A DNA stretch of 64,000 nt from JACDER01 sp963842575 (lineage in GTDB: Bacteria > Actinomycetota > Thermoleophilia > Gaiellales > Gaiellaceae): positions 1 to 64,000 of the forward strand of contig CAWJGS010000006.1 in NCBI GenBank assembly GCA_963842575.1. The letters are read 5' to 3'. A program made the translations under genes and the position numbers. The notes below the pieces were generated by a model. The model was not told where the DNA came from. It searched no databases and was given only the letters and a program-made list of their open reading frames with translations. This document shows, piece after piece, positions 24,150 to 33,125 of this stretch (its first letter is position 1; every line of letters starts with the position of its first letter).

Positions 24150-24875
24150 GTGGGCGCCGCCAGCGACACGCTCGTCTTCCTTCCCGCCTGGAACGAGGAG
24201 GAGAATCTTCCCGCCGTTCTCGACGAGGTGCACCGCGAGCTTCCCGCGGCCGACGTGCTCGTGGTGGACGACGGCTCGACCGACGGGACCGCGGACGTCG
24301 CCCGCGAGCACGGCGCCGAGGTCGTCTCGTTCGCGGCCAACCGCGGCCTCCCGGCCGGCATCGCAGCGGGATACGGCTATGCGGCGGAGCACGGATACGC
24401 GTTCTGTGTGCGCGTGGACGCCGACGGCCAGCATCCCGTGGAGGAGCTCGTGCGGCTGCTGGAGCGCGTGCGGGCCGGCGTCTGCGACGTCGCGGTCGGC
24501 TCGCGCTTCGCCAGCGGCGACGGCTTTGCCCCCTACCGGTACAAGCCGTCCGGGCCACGCCGGCTCGGCACGGCGCTTCTACGGCGCTCGATGGCAGTCG
24601 CCCTCGGCAGGCCTTTCTACGACGCGACCAGCGGCATGTATGCGGTGAACGCGAAGGCGATGGAGGTGCTCGCGCGTCCGTACACGACCGAAGCGCCCGA
24701 GGTCGAAGCGCTCCTGCGCCTCGGCGAAGCCGGTTTGCGGGTGGACGAGGTTCCAGTGGACATGCGGCCGCGCGCGGGCGGCGAGTCGAAGCTCAGGGGC
24801 AAGAAGGCGCTCCTCGTGGTCGTGACGATCGTCGGCACGCTCCTCGCCACCCGCCGCTGGTGGAAGCGGAGCTGA
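24150..24875 (+). CDS. Family 2 glycosyltransferase, dolichol-phosphate-mannose-synthase-like
   Basis: The GTG at 24150 is chosen because the fold starts at once (LVFLPAWNEEENLPAVL) and a TACCCT box sits 6 nt upstream. The 241-residue protein has a GT-A fold with the nucleotide aspartates VVDDGSTDGT (about 42-51), the metal motif VDADGQHP and the acceptor-side FYDATSGMYAVNA. No membrane helix follows, as in the minimal DPM1/polyprenyl-phosphate mannosyltransferase group. It probably transfers a sugar from an NDP donor to a polyprenyl phosphate. It is two bases ahead of the YdcF-like gene. Confidence 0.88.
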   Translation: MGAASDTLVFLPAWNEEENLPAVLDEVHRELPAADVLVVDDGSTDGTADVAREHGAEVVSFAANRGLPAGIAAGYGYAAEHGYAFCVRVDADGQHPVEELVRLLERVRAGVCDVAVGSRFASGDGFAPYRYKPSGPRRLGTALLRRSMAVALGRPFYDATSGMYAVNAKAMEVLARPYTTEAPEVEALLRLGEAGLRVDEVPVDMRPRAGGESKLRGKKALLVVVTIVGTLLATRRWWKRS

Positions 24876-24877
24876 GC

Positions 24878-25352
24878 ATGCGTCTCGTCGCCGTCCTTGG
24901 CTACTCGAACCGGCGGACGCCCGGCCTGCACGGGTTGTGCGCGGCACGGCTACGGCACGCCGAGCAGCTCGTCACCGGCGACGACGCCGTGCTTCTCTCC
25001 GGCTGGTCGCGCCGACGCGGCGACAGCTCCGAGGCCGAGCTGATGCGCGGTGCCTGGAACGGCCGGCCCGCCCGGCTCATCGAGGACGTGACGGCGCGCT
25101 CGACCGTCGGGAACGCCGCGAGCGTCGCCGAGGCCGCGCGACGGCTCGGAGCGACCGAGGTGACGGTCGTCACGTCCGCGTGGCACGCCCTGCGCGCCCG
25201 GCATGCTCGTTCGCGCCGCACTGCCGGATATGCCGGTGTGGACGTCGTCTCCGGAGGGCCGGCCTCCAGTCACCGTCCGCGCGCGCGAGCTGGCCTGCCT
25301 CGCCGCGCTGCCGCTCCAGCTGCTCCGTGTACGGAGGGCGAGATGCCGGTGA
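24878..25352 (+). CDS. YdcF/DUF218-like protein, one apparent frameshift
   Basis: The frame opens LVAVLGYSNRRTPGLHGLC and contains the DUF218 core VTARSTVGNAASVAEAARR and VTVVTSAWHALRARH. After a shift near 25205 another frame gives MLVRAALPDMPVW and the closing RELACLAALPLQLLRVR, ending at TGA 25352. DUF218 proteins (ElyC/SanA/YdcF) act in envelope or vancomycin-sensitivity processes, usually membrane-anchored; this copy has no anchor. The partner glycosyltransferase fits a cell-envelope role. The last codons overlap the YjbR gene start. Confidence 0.7.
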
Positions 25353-25700
25353 CGGTCGAGGAGATCCGCGAGCTCGCCAGCTCGCTCCCTCGCAGCTACG
25401 AGGCCCACGTGCGCGGCCGCGTGAAGTTCCGCATCGGCCAGATCGTCTACCTCTCGCTCGCCCCCGACGGCTCGACGATGGGCTGCGGCTTCCCGAAGGA
25501 GTTCCGCCAGGCCGCCGTGGATACCGAGCCCGACAAGTTCGCGCTGCCGAGCGAGTCGGACATGCGCTTCAACTGGATCCACGTCAACCTCGCCGCGATC
25601 GACGCCGACGAGATGCGCGACCTGGTCGAGGACGCCTGGGCGCGTGCCGTGCCGCGGTACGTGGCCGAGGAGTACGCCGCGCGCAGCCGGCTACCGCTGA
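25343..25700 (+). CDS. MmcQ/YjbR-like protein, 3' end ambiguous
   Basis: The ATG at 25343 lies within the end of the YdcF-like gene. Residues 1-115 match the YjbR fold: VEEIRELASSLPRSYEAHV, VKFRIGQIVYLSLAPDG, GFPKEFRQAAVD and the closing LVEDAWARAVPRYVAEEYAA. YjbR proteins are small, cytosolic and DNA-binding-like with unclear function. The frame has no stop where the family normally ends and would run on for hundreds of bases antisense to two genes. A one-base shift near 25690 would stop it at TGA 25700, giving the usual length. Confidence 0.72.
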
Positions 25701-26086
25701 TCCGGCGGCCAGGCGCCGAGCGGGCGGCCGATCTCCCACTCGTGGCCGAACGGGTCGACGATCCGGCCGAGCCGCCAGCCGTGCTCGTCGCCGACCGGAG
25801 ACGTCTCGTCCGCGCCGGCGGCGACCGCTTGACGGACGAAGGCATCCGGGTCGTCCACGACGAGCAGCGTCCGGCTCGTCGCCGCGTCGAGCGCGCGCGG
25901 GCTGAGGCGCTTCATCTCCTCCGACGTGCCGGCCACCCAGAAGGCGGCGCCACCCAAGCCGAGCTGCGCGACCGTCTCGTCGCCCTCCCCCACCCGGTGC
26001 AGCACAGCCGCGCCGAACGCTCGCCCGTAGAACTCGACTGCCTCGCCGGGCGCGTCAACCCAGAGCTCGGGCTGGACGTCGGTCAT
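25691..26086 (-). CDS. VOC superfamily protein (PhnB-like)
   Basis: The ATG overlaps the MMPL stop as ATGA. The 131-residue protein starts DVQPELWVDAPGEAVEFYGRAFG and ends RIVDPFGHEWEIGRP, the usual glyoxalase/PhnB-like framing, with an internal LVVDDPDAFVRQAVAAGA repeat half. The terminal glutamate (HEWEIG) is in place, but no upstream histidine pair is obvious, so metal binding is uncertain. It is co-transcribed behind an exporter gene. Confidence 0.83.
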   Translation of the reverse strand: MTDVQPELWVDAPGEAVEFYGRAFGAAVLHRVGEGDETVAQLGLGGAAFWVAGTSEEMKRLSPRALDAATSRTLLVVDDPDAFVRQAVAAGADETSPVGDEHGWRLGRIVDPFGHEWEIGRPLGAWPPDQR

Positions 26087-28235
26087 GAGGCCGGAGCCTC
26101 CGCCGCCCGCGCCTCGATCTGGATGCGAGGCAGCCACTCCAGCCAGCGGGGCAGGTACCAGTTCCACCGCCCGAGCAGCTGCATCGCCGCCGGGAGGAGA
26201 ACCGAGCGGATGATCGTCGCGTCGATCAGCAGCGCGACGGCGATCCCGAAGCCCATCTGCTGGAACATGACGAGATCTCCCATGGCGAAGCCGGCGAAGA
26301 CTGCCACGATGATCAGAGCCGCGCCGGTGATGATGCGCGCAGTGGACGAGACGCCGTACGTGATCGCGTCGGTGGTCGAGCCCGTGGCGTCATAACGCTC
26401 CTTGATGCGGCTGAGCAGGAACACCTGGTAGTCCATCGAGAGGCCGAAGAGGACCGAGAAGAGGAAGAGCGGCACCCACGCCTCGATCGCGTCCACGCGC
26501 TGGAAACCGAGCAACCCGCTCCCGATTCCATGCCGGAAGACGAGGATCACCAGGCCGTAGGCCGCGCCCACCGAGAGCAGGTTGAGCACGATCGAGGTCG
26601 CCGCGATCACGATCGAGCGGAATACGACGGTGAGGAGGACGAAGCTGAAGCCGAGCACGAAGGCGAACACGATCGGCAGCCAGTCGTTCATCGCATCGAT
26701 GAAGTCGACGTTGTCCGCCGTGTCGCCTCCCACGACGACACGCGCGTTCGTTCCCGCGAACGCGCTCGGGATCATGACGTTGCGCAAGCGTCGGATCGCG
26801 TCCAGCGCCGGCTGCCCGGTCTTGTCGCCGCCGACCTGCACCCCGATCGCGGCCAAGTCCCCGCCCGGCGTCACCCGCAGGTCGCTGCGGCCGAACACGG
26901 GATCGCGCGCGAGTTGCGCGCGCAGCCTCGCTATGGCGTTCTGCAGCCGAGGGGCGCGGACGTCTCCGGACCACCGCTATCAGCGCCGGGCTCGCGCTCG
27001 CCTGCGGGAAGTCCCGTACGAGCGCCTCGTAGCCTCGCTTCGACTCCAGCCGGTTCGGGAGCGTGCTCACCCCGCTCGCCCCGAGGTTGAGACCCGCCGC
27101 CGGGACTGCGAGGGCGATCAGAAGCGCCGTGAACGTCACGAGGTACAGCACCGGCCGGCGTATGACCGCGCGCACGACGGCGCCCCAGAAGCGTCCTTCC
27201 CCGGACGCTCCCATGTGCCGCCCGAACCAGGGCACGCGCAGCCGGTTCACGCCGTCGCCGATCAGCCCGAGCAGGGCGGGCAGGAGGGTCAGGGCGGCGA
27301 TGACGGAGACGATCCCGACGCTGATCGCGCCCACGGCGAGGCTCTTCATCACGTTCGAGGGCACCAGCAGCATCCCGCTCAGCGCGATCACGAACACCGT
27401 CCCGCTGAAGAGGACGGCGCGGCTCGCGGTCGCGCCGGATATCCCGATCGCGTCGGGCTCCGGCCGTCCGCGGGAACGCTCCTCCCGGTAGCGCGAGACG
27501 ACGAACAGCGAGTAGTCGATCCCGAGAGCGAGCCCCATCCCCGTCAGCATGTTCACGACGAACACGGAGAGGCTGAAGGCGTCTGCGACGAGCGCGCACA
27601 GCCCCAGGGCCACGATGATGGAGACGAAGGCCATCAGGAGTGGAACGAGCCCGGCGACGACGGCGCCGAAGACGAGAACGAGGACGATGAGCGCCGCGGG
27701 CAGGCCGACCTGCAGCTCGCCGGACTTGAGGTCGTGCTGGGAGAGCGCGTTGAAGTCGTGGTCGAGCGTGCCGCCGCCGGTCATGACGACGCTGAAACCG
27801 TCACGCCCGTCGCTGCGCTCGACGAGGCTGAGTAGTCGATCGACGTCGCGCTGGCGCTGAACGCCGATCAGCGCGGCGTGCCGGTCCTCTCGAGATCGCG
27901 AGGACGGACGAGTGGTGCACGACTCCGGTCGCCCTCGCCTGCTCCAGCAGGTTCCGCACGAAAGTCTTGAAGGCCGGGTCCGCGGCTGTGTGGGCCGCGG
28001 AGCGGACGACGATCAGCTCGTCCACGCCGTTCTTGTCCGGCGGGAAGCGCTCGTAGAAGAGATCCTCCGCCTGCTTCGACTCCGGGTTGCCCGTGACATG
28101 CCCGTTGGTGGTCAGGTTGCCCGGGAGGAAGAAGATCGTGAATGCCAGAGCGACGACGATCGCGACGGCCCAGGCGCCGAGCGTCCGCCAGGGATGCCTG
28201 CTCGAGGAGCGGGCGAGTCTCTCCGTCACGCCCAT
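26083..28235 (-). CDS. MMPL-family RND transporter, two apparent frameshifts
   Basis: Three open segments join into one protein of about 717 residues. The N-terminal part (27895-28235) has a first helix (AVAIVVALAFTIFFLPG) and soluble loop. The middle part carries the first MMPL bundle with MGLALGIDYSLFVVSRYREE. The last part carries a second bundle with FGLSMDYQVFLLSRIKERY. Shifts are needed near 27895 and 26965. The duplicated D-Y-(S/Q)-x-F motifs within helix 4/10 are the proton-relay aspartates of MmpL proteins. Such proteins export lipids or siderophores across the actinobacterial membrane. The start is ATG 28235 (MGVTERLARSSSRHPW). Confidence 0.85.
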
Positions 28236-28255
28236 CTCGCCGCCAGTATGCAGGT

Positions 28256-28841
28256 CTACGCGAACGCGGCCCAGATCATGAGATCGAGCAGGCGCACCTC
28301 GGTGACCATGTGGCCGCGACGCGCGAGCTCTCGCTTGGCCTCACGCAGAACAGCGCGGTTTCGGTCGAGCTCGACCTTGTAGCGCGCGAACGAGCGCGAT
28401 CGCTTGCTGTCCGAACGATCCCTCCGGCTGCGGCGGCTCGTCGAGGTACGCCTGGACGACGCTGTCGAGCATGGGGATCAGGGCCGGCCGCTTCTTGTGC
28501 AGCGCCTTCGTCATCTTCGAGAACCCCACGCCGCGGATCCCGGCGAAGCCATCGAAGAGCCGCGCGAGCGGCGCCCACGGAATAGAGCGCGCGGCCAGCG
28601 ACGCGTCCGGCTCGAGCGCGCGGAGCGCACGCTCGATCTCGCGCCGGCGCTCGAGGATCGCGGCGATCTCGGCCGCGGAGATGCGAGCGCCGCCCCGGTT
28701 GGCGCGCCTGAGGTCCGCCTCCTCGAACGACATCGGGCTCGCATCGACATCGGCCTCGTATGCCCATTTCTCGAGGAACCCGACCGCGACCTCGAGCGGA
28801 TCCGCGACTTCGGCGCCGCGGCGGAGGACGACCGGACGCAT
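28256..28841 (-). CDS. DUF6308-like protein, one apparent frameshift
   Basis: The ATG shares one base with the methyltransferase stop (TGATG). The protein of about 194 residues holds a helix-hairpin-helix-like block, FDGFAGIRGVGFSKMTKALH, followed by KKRPALIPMLDSVV, which resembles DUF6308. A shift near 28400 leads to a natural ending (FARYKVELDRNRAVLREAKR, then VRLLDLMIWAAFA). DUF6308 proteins may bind DNA through their HhH segment; the function is unknown. It is the third gene of a GFA-methyltransferase operon. Confidence 0.6.
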
Positions 28842-29629
28842 CAGCGCACGGCGGTCGACTTGTGCACGACGAAGCCGAAGCCGCCCCCCGACACGTTCGG
28901 AAGCTCCCGCATGTCGGCGAGCCCTGCGCGCAGCTCGTCCTTGTCGGTACCGGGAAGGCGGGCGAGCGCGTCGAGCGCGCTTTCCACCACGTCCGCCGCG
29001 TACAGCGCCTGGTGACGCAGCTCGTCCCCCTGATACCACAAGCGGCGCTCGCCGGGGTCTACGTCGCGGAAACCCGCTTCCCCGAGCCAGCCGGGAAGCC
29101 GCGTCCCGGCGTCGCTCCATCCCGCCGCCGCCATCCCCTCCGTCATCGCGCGGAAGAGCGCCTCGATCGCAGGGGTGGAAGGCTCGGCCCGGGCGGTCGA
29201 GTAGTCGACCTCGATCGCCGTAATGCAGCCGCCCGGAACGAGGACGCGCCTTGCCTCGCGCAGCGCCGCGCGAGCGTCCGGGATGTGCTCGAGCAGCCAC
29301 ATCATCCAGACCTGGTCGAACGACCGGTCCGCAAAGGGGAGCGCGAGCGCGTCCGCTTCATGAAGGGTCGCGTCGACGCTGGAGCGCTCGAGGTGCTCCC
29401 GCGCGAACTCGAGCTGCGCGGGCTCGATGTCGACCCCGTATAGCCGGGCTCCCTGGAATTCGGAGCCGAGGAGCGCGAGCACCGCTCCTACCCCGCACCC
29501 GACGTCGAGCAGCCGCGTGTCGGCCTCCAGCCGTGTGCCGTCGAGAATCAGGTCACGCCAGTGCTCGGCCTGCTCGACGAGCCGCTGCTGCTCGCGCGTG
29601 CCGTAACCGTGGACGTACTCGGGACTCAC
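28841..29629 (-). CDS. Class I SAM-dependent methyltransferase
   Basis: The GTG start at 29629 overlaps the GFA stop as GTGA. The 262-residue protein has motif I LLDVGCGVGAVLALL (about 41-55), the acidic ribose ligand in GVDIEPAQLEFA, motif II ALALPFADRSFDQVW and LLEHIPDARAALREARRVLVPGG. It resembles UbiE/Coq5-like small-molecule methyltransferases. The C-terminal half is longer than the minimal fold and probably sets substrate choice. It sits between a GFA gene and a DUF6308-like gene with overlapping ends on both sides. Confidence 0.88.
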   Translation of the reverse strand: MSPEYVHGYGTREQQRLVEQAEHWRDLILDGTRLEADTRLLDVGCGVGAVLALLGSEFQGARLYGVDIEPAQLEFAREHLERSSVDATLHEADALALPFADRSFDQVWMMWLLEHIPDARAALREARRVLVPGGCITAIEVDYSTARAEPSTPAIEALFRAMTEGMAAAGWSDAGTRLPGWLGEAGFRDVDPGERRLWYQGDELRHQALYAADVVESALDALARLPGTDKDELRAGLADMRELPNVSGGGFGFVVHKSTAVR

Positions 29630-30096
29630 GATCCCCGAGTCTTGAGCGCCTCGAGCCGCTCGAGACTCTCGGCGGGCCATAGCTTCTCCGAGTCGTAGTA
29701 CACGTCGAACGCGGGCACCGACTCGGGCAGCGTGACCCACGCGAGCTTCGAGCGCGTGTAGATGTGGACGTCCGGCTCGACCGACGCGGGATCGTCCAGC
29801 GTGCCGGCGCGGACGAAGCGGACGGCCGGCCAGCCGTAGGTGCTGAAGAGGGCGACCTGGCACGTGGGGCAGCGCCAGATGACCTGGTCGTCGCCGCTGT
29901 CGCGCCGAACCGCGACCGGCCGGGGCTCGCCGGCGAGCAGCTCCACCCGTTCGGCCTCGATCAGCGCGTTGATGACGAACGCGCTACCGGTCTGGCGCTG
30001 GCAGTTGAGGCAGTGGCAGCAGTGGACGAACAGGGGATCCGACGAGAGGCGGTAGCGCACCTCTCCGCACGAGCACCCACCCTCGTTCGACGCCAT
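29626..30096 (-). CDS. GFA-family zinc protein
   Basis: The 156-residue protein has the three Gfa zinc motifs: CSCGEVRYRL, CHCLNCQRQTGSAF and CPTCQVALFSTYG. It is the second GFA gene in the window but only distantly like the one at 20.9 kb, with a longer C-terminal tail (SEKLWPAESLERLEALK). It starts just 6 nt from a CATTAT box and faces a cupin gene 17 bp away. First gene of the GFA-methyltransferase-DUF6308 operon. Confidence 0.86.
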   Translation of the reverse strand: MASNEGGCSCGEVRYRLSSDPLFVHCCHCLNCQRQTGSAFVINALIEAERVELLAGEPRPVAVRRDSGDDQVIWRCPTCQVALFSTYGWPAVRFVRAGTLDDPASVEPDVHIYTRSKLAWVTLPESVPAFDVYYDSEKLWPAESLERLEALKTRGS

Positions 30097-30101
30097 CTGA
30101 C

Positions 30102-30108
30102 CATAATG
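30102..30108. promoter_or_regulatory. Overlapping divergent -10 boxes
   Basis: CATAAT (30102-30107) is 6 nt before the + strand ATG at 30114. On the minus strand CATTAT (30108-30103) is 6 nt before the ATG at 30096. The two hexamers overlap by 5 bp, so the two leaderless-type starts would compete for the same few bases. Confidence 0.4.
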
Positions 30109-30113
30109 ACCGA

Positions 30114-30563
30114 ATGGACAAGGTGAACCTCGTGACGGCCGAGAACCCCAGCCGGATCGACGTGGCGCAGGCGCTCGGCTCCACCGACCTCCTCATGTTC
30201 GTCTACGACCTCGACCCCGGCGAGGGCTCGTCTCCGTACCACTACGAGTACGACGAGGAGTGGCTGCTCGTGGTCGAGGGAACGGTCGTCGTGCGCACGC
30301 CCGACGGCGAGCACACGCTCGAGCGCGGCGATCTCGTCCGCTTCCCGGCCGGCCCCGCCGGCGCGCACAAGGTCATGAACCGGAGCGACGCGCGGGCGCG
30401 AACGCTGCTCTTCTCGCGCAAGGGGCACGGCTACGCGATCAGCGTCTATCCGGACAGCGACACGGTCGGCGTGTGGGCGGGAGACGAGGACCAGCACGTC
30501 TTCGTGCGCGGCACAGCCGTGCCGTGGGCGCACGGCGAAGAAGGCTGGAACAAGGCCGACTGA
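30114..30563 (+). CDS. Cupin-domain protein
   Basis: The 149-residue protein has the cupin barrel: histidines and glutamate in SPYHYEYDEEWLLVVEG (about 41-57) and the second motif DLVRFPAGPAGAHKVMNR. A C-terminal tail (VGVWAGDEDQHVFVRGTAVPWAHG) is typical of a cupin group of unknown function. Divergent from the GFA operon, with only 17 bp between start codons and no ribosome site. Confidence 0.83.
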   Translation: MDKVNLVTAENPSRIDVAQALGSTDLLMFVYDLDPGEGSSPYHYEYDEEWLLVVEGTVVVRTPDGEHTLERGDLVRFPAGPAGAHKVMNRSDARARTLLFSRKGHGYAISVYPDSDTVGVWAGDEDQHVFVRGTAVPWAHGEEGWNKAD

Positions 30564-30575
30564 GGGCCGTCCGGC

Positions 30576-30581
30576 TAGCGT
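30576..30581 (+). promoter_or_regulatory. Candidate leaderless -10 box of the LigD polymerase-domain gene
   Basis: TAGCGT lies 7 nt before the GTG at 30589. No Shine-Dalgarno precedes it. Confidence 0.4.
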
Positions 30582-30588
30582 TTCCCCG

Positions 30589-31584
30589 GTGCCGGAGGAG
30601 TACGAGCTCGAGGTTGCGGGCCGAACCGTCGCGGTGACGAGCCCCGACAAGGTCTTCTTCTCGGAGCGCGGGGAGACGAAGCTCGATCTGGTGCGGTACT
30701 ACCTGTCGGTGGAGGAGCCGTTCCTGCGCGTCAACGCTGGGCGGCCCACGCTCATGCAGCGCTTCCCCAACGGCGCGGAGGGAAGCTCGTTCTTCCAGAA
30801 GCGCGTGCCCGAGAACGCCCCCGACTGGCTGCAGACGACGATCGTGAGCACGCCGAACGGGACGACCTCGCGCGCGCTCGTCCTCGCCGACATGGCCCAC
30901 GTCATCTGGGCCGTGAACCTGGCGTGCCTCGGCTTCCACGTCTGGCCGTACCTGGCCGACCGTCCCGAATTCACCGACGAGCTGCGCCTTGACCTGGACC
31001 CGCAGCCGGGCGTCGGCTTCGAAGAGGTGCGCGCGGCAGCGGCCGAGCTCCGTGTCCTCCTCGACGAGCTCGGCATCACCGGCTACCCGAAGACGACCGG
31101 CAACCGCGGCGTGCACGTCTACGTCCGGCTCGAGCCGCGCTGGGACTCGTTCCAGGTGCGCGCCGCCGCGGTCGCCGCCGCGCGCGAGCTCGAGCGGCGC
31201 CGGCCCGAGCTGATCACCGCGGCCTGGTGGAAGGAGGAGCGCGGCGAGCGCGTGTTCCTCGATTACAACCAGAACGCGCCGCACAAGACCGTCTTCGGCG
31301 TGTGGTCGGTGCGCGCGCGGCCGGGTGCGCAGGTGTCCACGCCGCTCACGTGGGACGAGTTGAACGAGGTCCTGCCCGACGAGCTGACCATCGCGACGGC
31401 CCCCGCGCGTGGCGACGCGTGGGCGGAGATCAACGAGCATCCACAGTCACTCGAGCCGCTGCTGGAGATGAACGAGCGGGATCGCGCCTCCGGACTGATG
31501 GACGCGCCGTGGCCGCCCGTCTATCCCAAGCAGCCGGACGAGCCGCCGCGGGTCGCGCCGAGCCGAGCGCGCAAGGAGTCTTAG
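30589..31584 (+). CDS. LigD-type polymerase/primase domain, stand-alone
   Basis: The 331-residue protein is an archaeo-eukaryotic primase-superfamily polymerase like the PolDom of bacterial LigD. Metal-binding aspartates lie in LRLDLDPQP (Asp135, Asp137) and FLDYNQNAPHKT (Asp225), and the template/nucleotide loop TTGNRGVHVYV is conserved. The ligase and phosphoesterase domains of full LigD are absent, and no Ku gene is in the window. Stand-alone PolDom proteins are common in actinobacteria and fill gaps or add ribonucleotides during end joining. GTG start, probably leaderless. Confidence 0.88.
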   Translation: MPEEYELEVAGRTVAVTSPDKVFFSERGETKLDLVRYYLSVEEPFLRVNAGRPTLMQRFPNGAEGSSFFQKRVPENAPDWLQTTIVSTPNGTTSRALVLADMAHVIWAVNLACLGFHVWPYLADRPEFTDELRLDLDPQPGVGFEEVRAAAAELRVLLDELGITGYPKTTGNRGVHVYVRLEPRWDSFQVRAAAVAAARELERRRPELITAAWWKEERGERVFLDYNQNAPHKTVFGVWSVRARPGAQVSTPLTWDELNEVLPDELTIATAPARGDAWAEINEHPQSLEPLLEMNERDRASGLMDAPWPPVYPKQPDEPPRVAPSRARKES

Positions 31585-32165
31585 CCGTACGGGTTCTTCG
31601 GCGCGCGGTCGCCCGAGAGGGAGGCCTGCGAGCGCTCGACGAGGAGCTCGATCGCGTCGGCGAGATGCTCCGGCGCGATGTTGTAGTCGCCCCGCTCCTC
31701 CCGCAGCTTGTGCGCCTCGAGCAGCACGTCGGTGTGCGTGTGGCCGGCAGGCGGCTCGAAGCGATAGGCGGCGAGCTCGATCAGCTGGCCGAGGGGATCG
31801 TCGAAGTAGACCGAGTCCATGAACCCGCGGTCCTTGACGCCGCTGTGGTCGATCCCGCGATCGTTCAGCCGGTCGACGATCTGGTCGAACGTCGCCTTGG
31901 AGACGGCGAACGCCAGGTGATGCACGCGGCCGGGCCGCTTCGGGTCGCCCTGGTCGACGGGCTCCCGCTCCTCGTTCGTGAACACGGTGATGAGCCGCCC
32001 GTCACCGGGGTCGAAGTACAGGTGGCTCTCCGCCTCGTTGTCGAGGTTGGGCTGCTCGAAGACGAACGGCATCCCGAGCAGCCCCTCCCAGAAGTCGATG
32101 GACGTCTGCCGCTTCGCCCCCACGAGCGTGATGTGGTGGACGCCCTGGACCTGGATCTTCCGCAT
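31581..32165 (-). CDS. VOC-family ring-cleaving dioxygenase-like protein
   Basis: The 194-residue protein has two VOC half-motifs. Candidate metal ligands are the histidines of VQGVHHITLVGAK, the VHHLAFAVS block (about residue 80) and the glutamate in DPLGQLIELAAYRFEP. It resembles the glyoxalase-type extradiol dioxygenase-like group, with a C-terminal helical tail on the fold. The substrate is unknown. It starts 9 bp after another VOC gene, both behind an AraC regulator. Confidence 0.82.
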   Translation of the reverse strand: MRKIQVQGVHHITLVGAKRQTSIDFWEGLLGMPFVFEQPNLDNEAESHLYFDPGDGRLITVFTNEEREPVDQGDPKRPGRVHHLAFAVSKATFDQIVDRLNDRGIDHSGVKDRGFMDSVYFDDPLGQLIELAAYRFEPPAGHTHTDVLLEAHKLREERGDYNIAPEHLADAIELLVERSQASLSGDRAPKNPYG

Positions 32166-32174
32166 GCCTGCACT

Positions 32175-32591
32175 CTATGCAGGCGGCTGCGCCATCCGGA
32201 AGTGGTTGCCGGACGGATCGCGGAAGCCGGCGTCGACGCCGTACGGCTGCTCGGTCGGCTCCTGCGTGAACTCCACGCCGCGGCTCTTCAGTTCCTCGTA
32301 GGTCTTCTCGATGTCATCCGTGGAGAAGAAGAGCCCGCCGCTCGCCCCCTTCGCGAGCAGCTTCTGGACCTGCTCGCGCGTCTCCTCTTCGAACACGGGC
32401 GGGCCGGGGATCGCCATCAACGTGATCGCCACCTTCTGGCCGGGGATCCCGACGCTCACCCAGCGGAAGTTGCCCATCTCCGGCACCGTCACGTCCTCGC
32501 GCAGCTCCATCCCGAGCTTCTCGGTGTAGAACGCGAGCGCCTCGTCCTGATCGTGAACCCACACCTGCACGTATTGCAGCTCCCTCAGCAT
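32175..32591 (-). CDS. VOC superfamily protein
   Basis: The 138-residue protein opens LQYVQVWVHDQDEALAFYTE and ends AGFRDPSGNHFRMAQPP, giving a complete pair of VOC units. The terminal metal-ligand glutamate is replaced by methionine (HFRM), so a binding rather than catalytic role is possible. It lies 40 bp after the AraC gene and 9 bp before the second VOC gene, making a probable three-gene operon. Confidence 0.82.
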   Translation of the reverse strand: MLRELQYVQVWVHDQDEALAFYTEKLGMELREDVTVPEMGNFRWVSVGIPGQKVAITLMAIPGPPVFEEETREQVQKLLAKGASGGLFFSTDDIEKTYEELKSRGVEFTQEPTEQPYGVDAGFRDPSGNHFRMAQPPA

Positions 32592-32631
32592 GCGTAGCTC
32601 CTTCGGGTCGTTGACTGGAGCGACGTTAGTC

Positions 32632-33066
32632 CTAGGCCGCGTTGCTGTCTTCTCGAAAACTGCTGCTGTGCCGGCGGCCGTATGCCTGCAGCACGCAGGT
32701 CGGGATGCGGACGCGCTCGAGCGGCGGGTGAGCCGCGCGGTAGGCGGTCGGGGACATGCCGTAGACGCGCCGGAAGCTCGTCGTGAACGAGCCGACGCTG
32801 CGCAGGCCGACGTCGAAGCAGATGTCGGTCACCGAGCGGTCGGTGTTGCGCAGCAGCGCGGCCGCCCGCTCCAGGCGACGCGTGAGGAGGTACTGGTGCG
32901 GCGTCTCGCCGAACGCGCGCCGGAACTCGCGGCTGAAGTGCGCGGGCGACAGGTACGCGGCGCGGGCGAGCGCCGGAACGTCGAGAGGCTCGCGAAAGCG
33001 CGCGTCGACCATGTCCTTGGCGCGAAGCAGATGTCGTTCTGGCGGGACCGGCGTCACTCCACCCAT
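32632..33066 (-). CDS. AraC-family transcriptional regulator, DNA-binding domain only
   Basis: The 144-residue protein consists of the tandem helix-turn-helix unit: LDVPALARAAYLSPAHFSRE then SVTDICFDVGLRSVGSFTTS, with the family P-x-x-Y-R ending MSPTAYRAAHPP. There is no N-terminal ligand domain, unlike full-length AraC; a ligand could be bound elsewhere or control could be by abundance. It precedes two VOC genes on the same strand, its likely targets. Confidence 0.86.
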   Translation of the reverse strand: MGGVTPVPPERHLLRAKDMVDARFREPLDVPALARAAYLSPAHFSREFRRAFGETPHQYLLTRRLERAAALLRNTDRSVTDICFDVGLRSVGSFTTSFRRVYGMSPTAYRAAHPPLERVRIPTCVLQAYGRRHSSSFREDSNAA

Positions 33067-33125
33067 TTTGACTCCGGACCACCGCGTGATTCATCGACCG
33101 GAAACGCCCGAGTACGCTATGGCTC

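Noticed and set aside
20890..30096. Homologous pair of GFA genes as evidence of a recent duplication
   Set aside because: The proteins at 20.9 kb and 29.6 kb share only the zinc motifs and differ in length and tail, so they are not recent copies.
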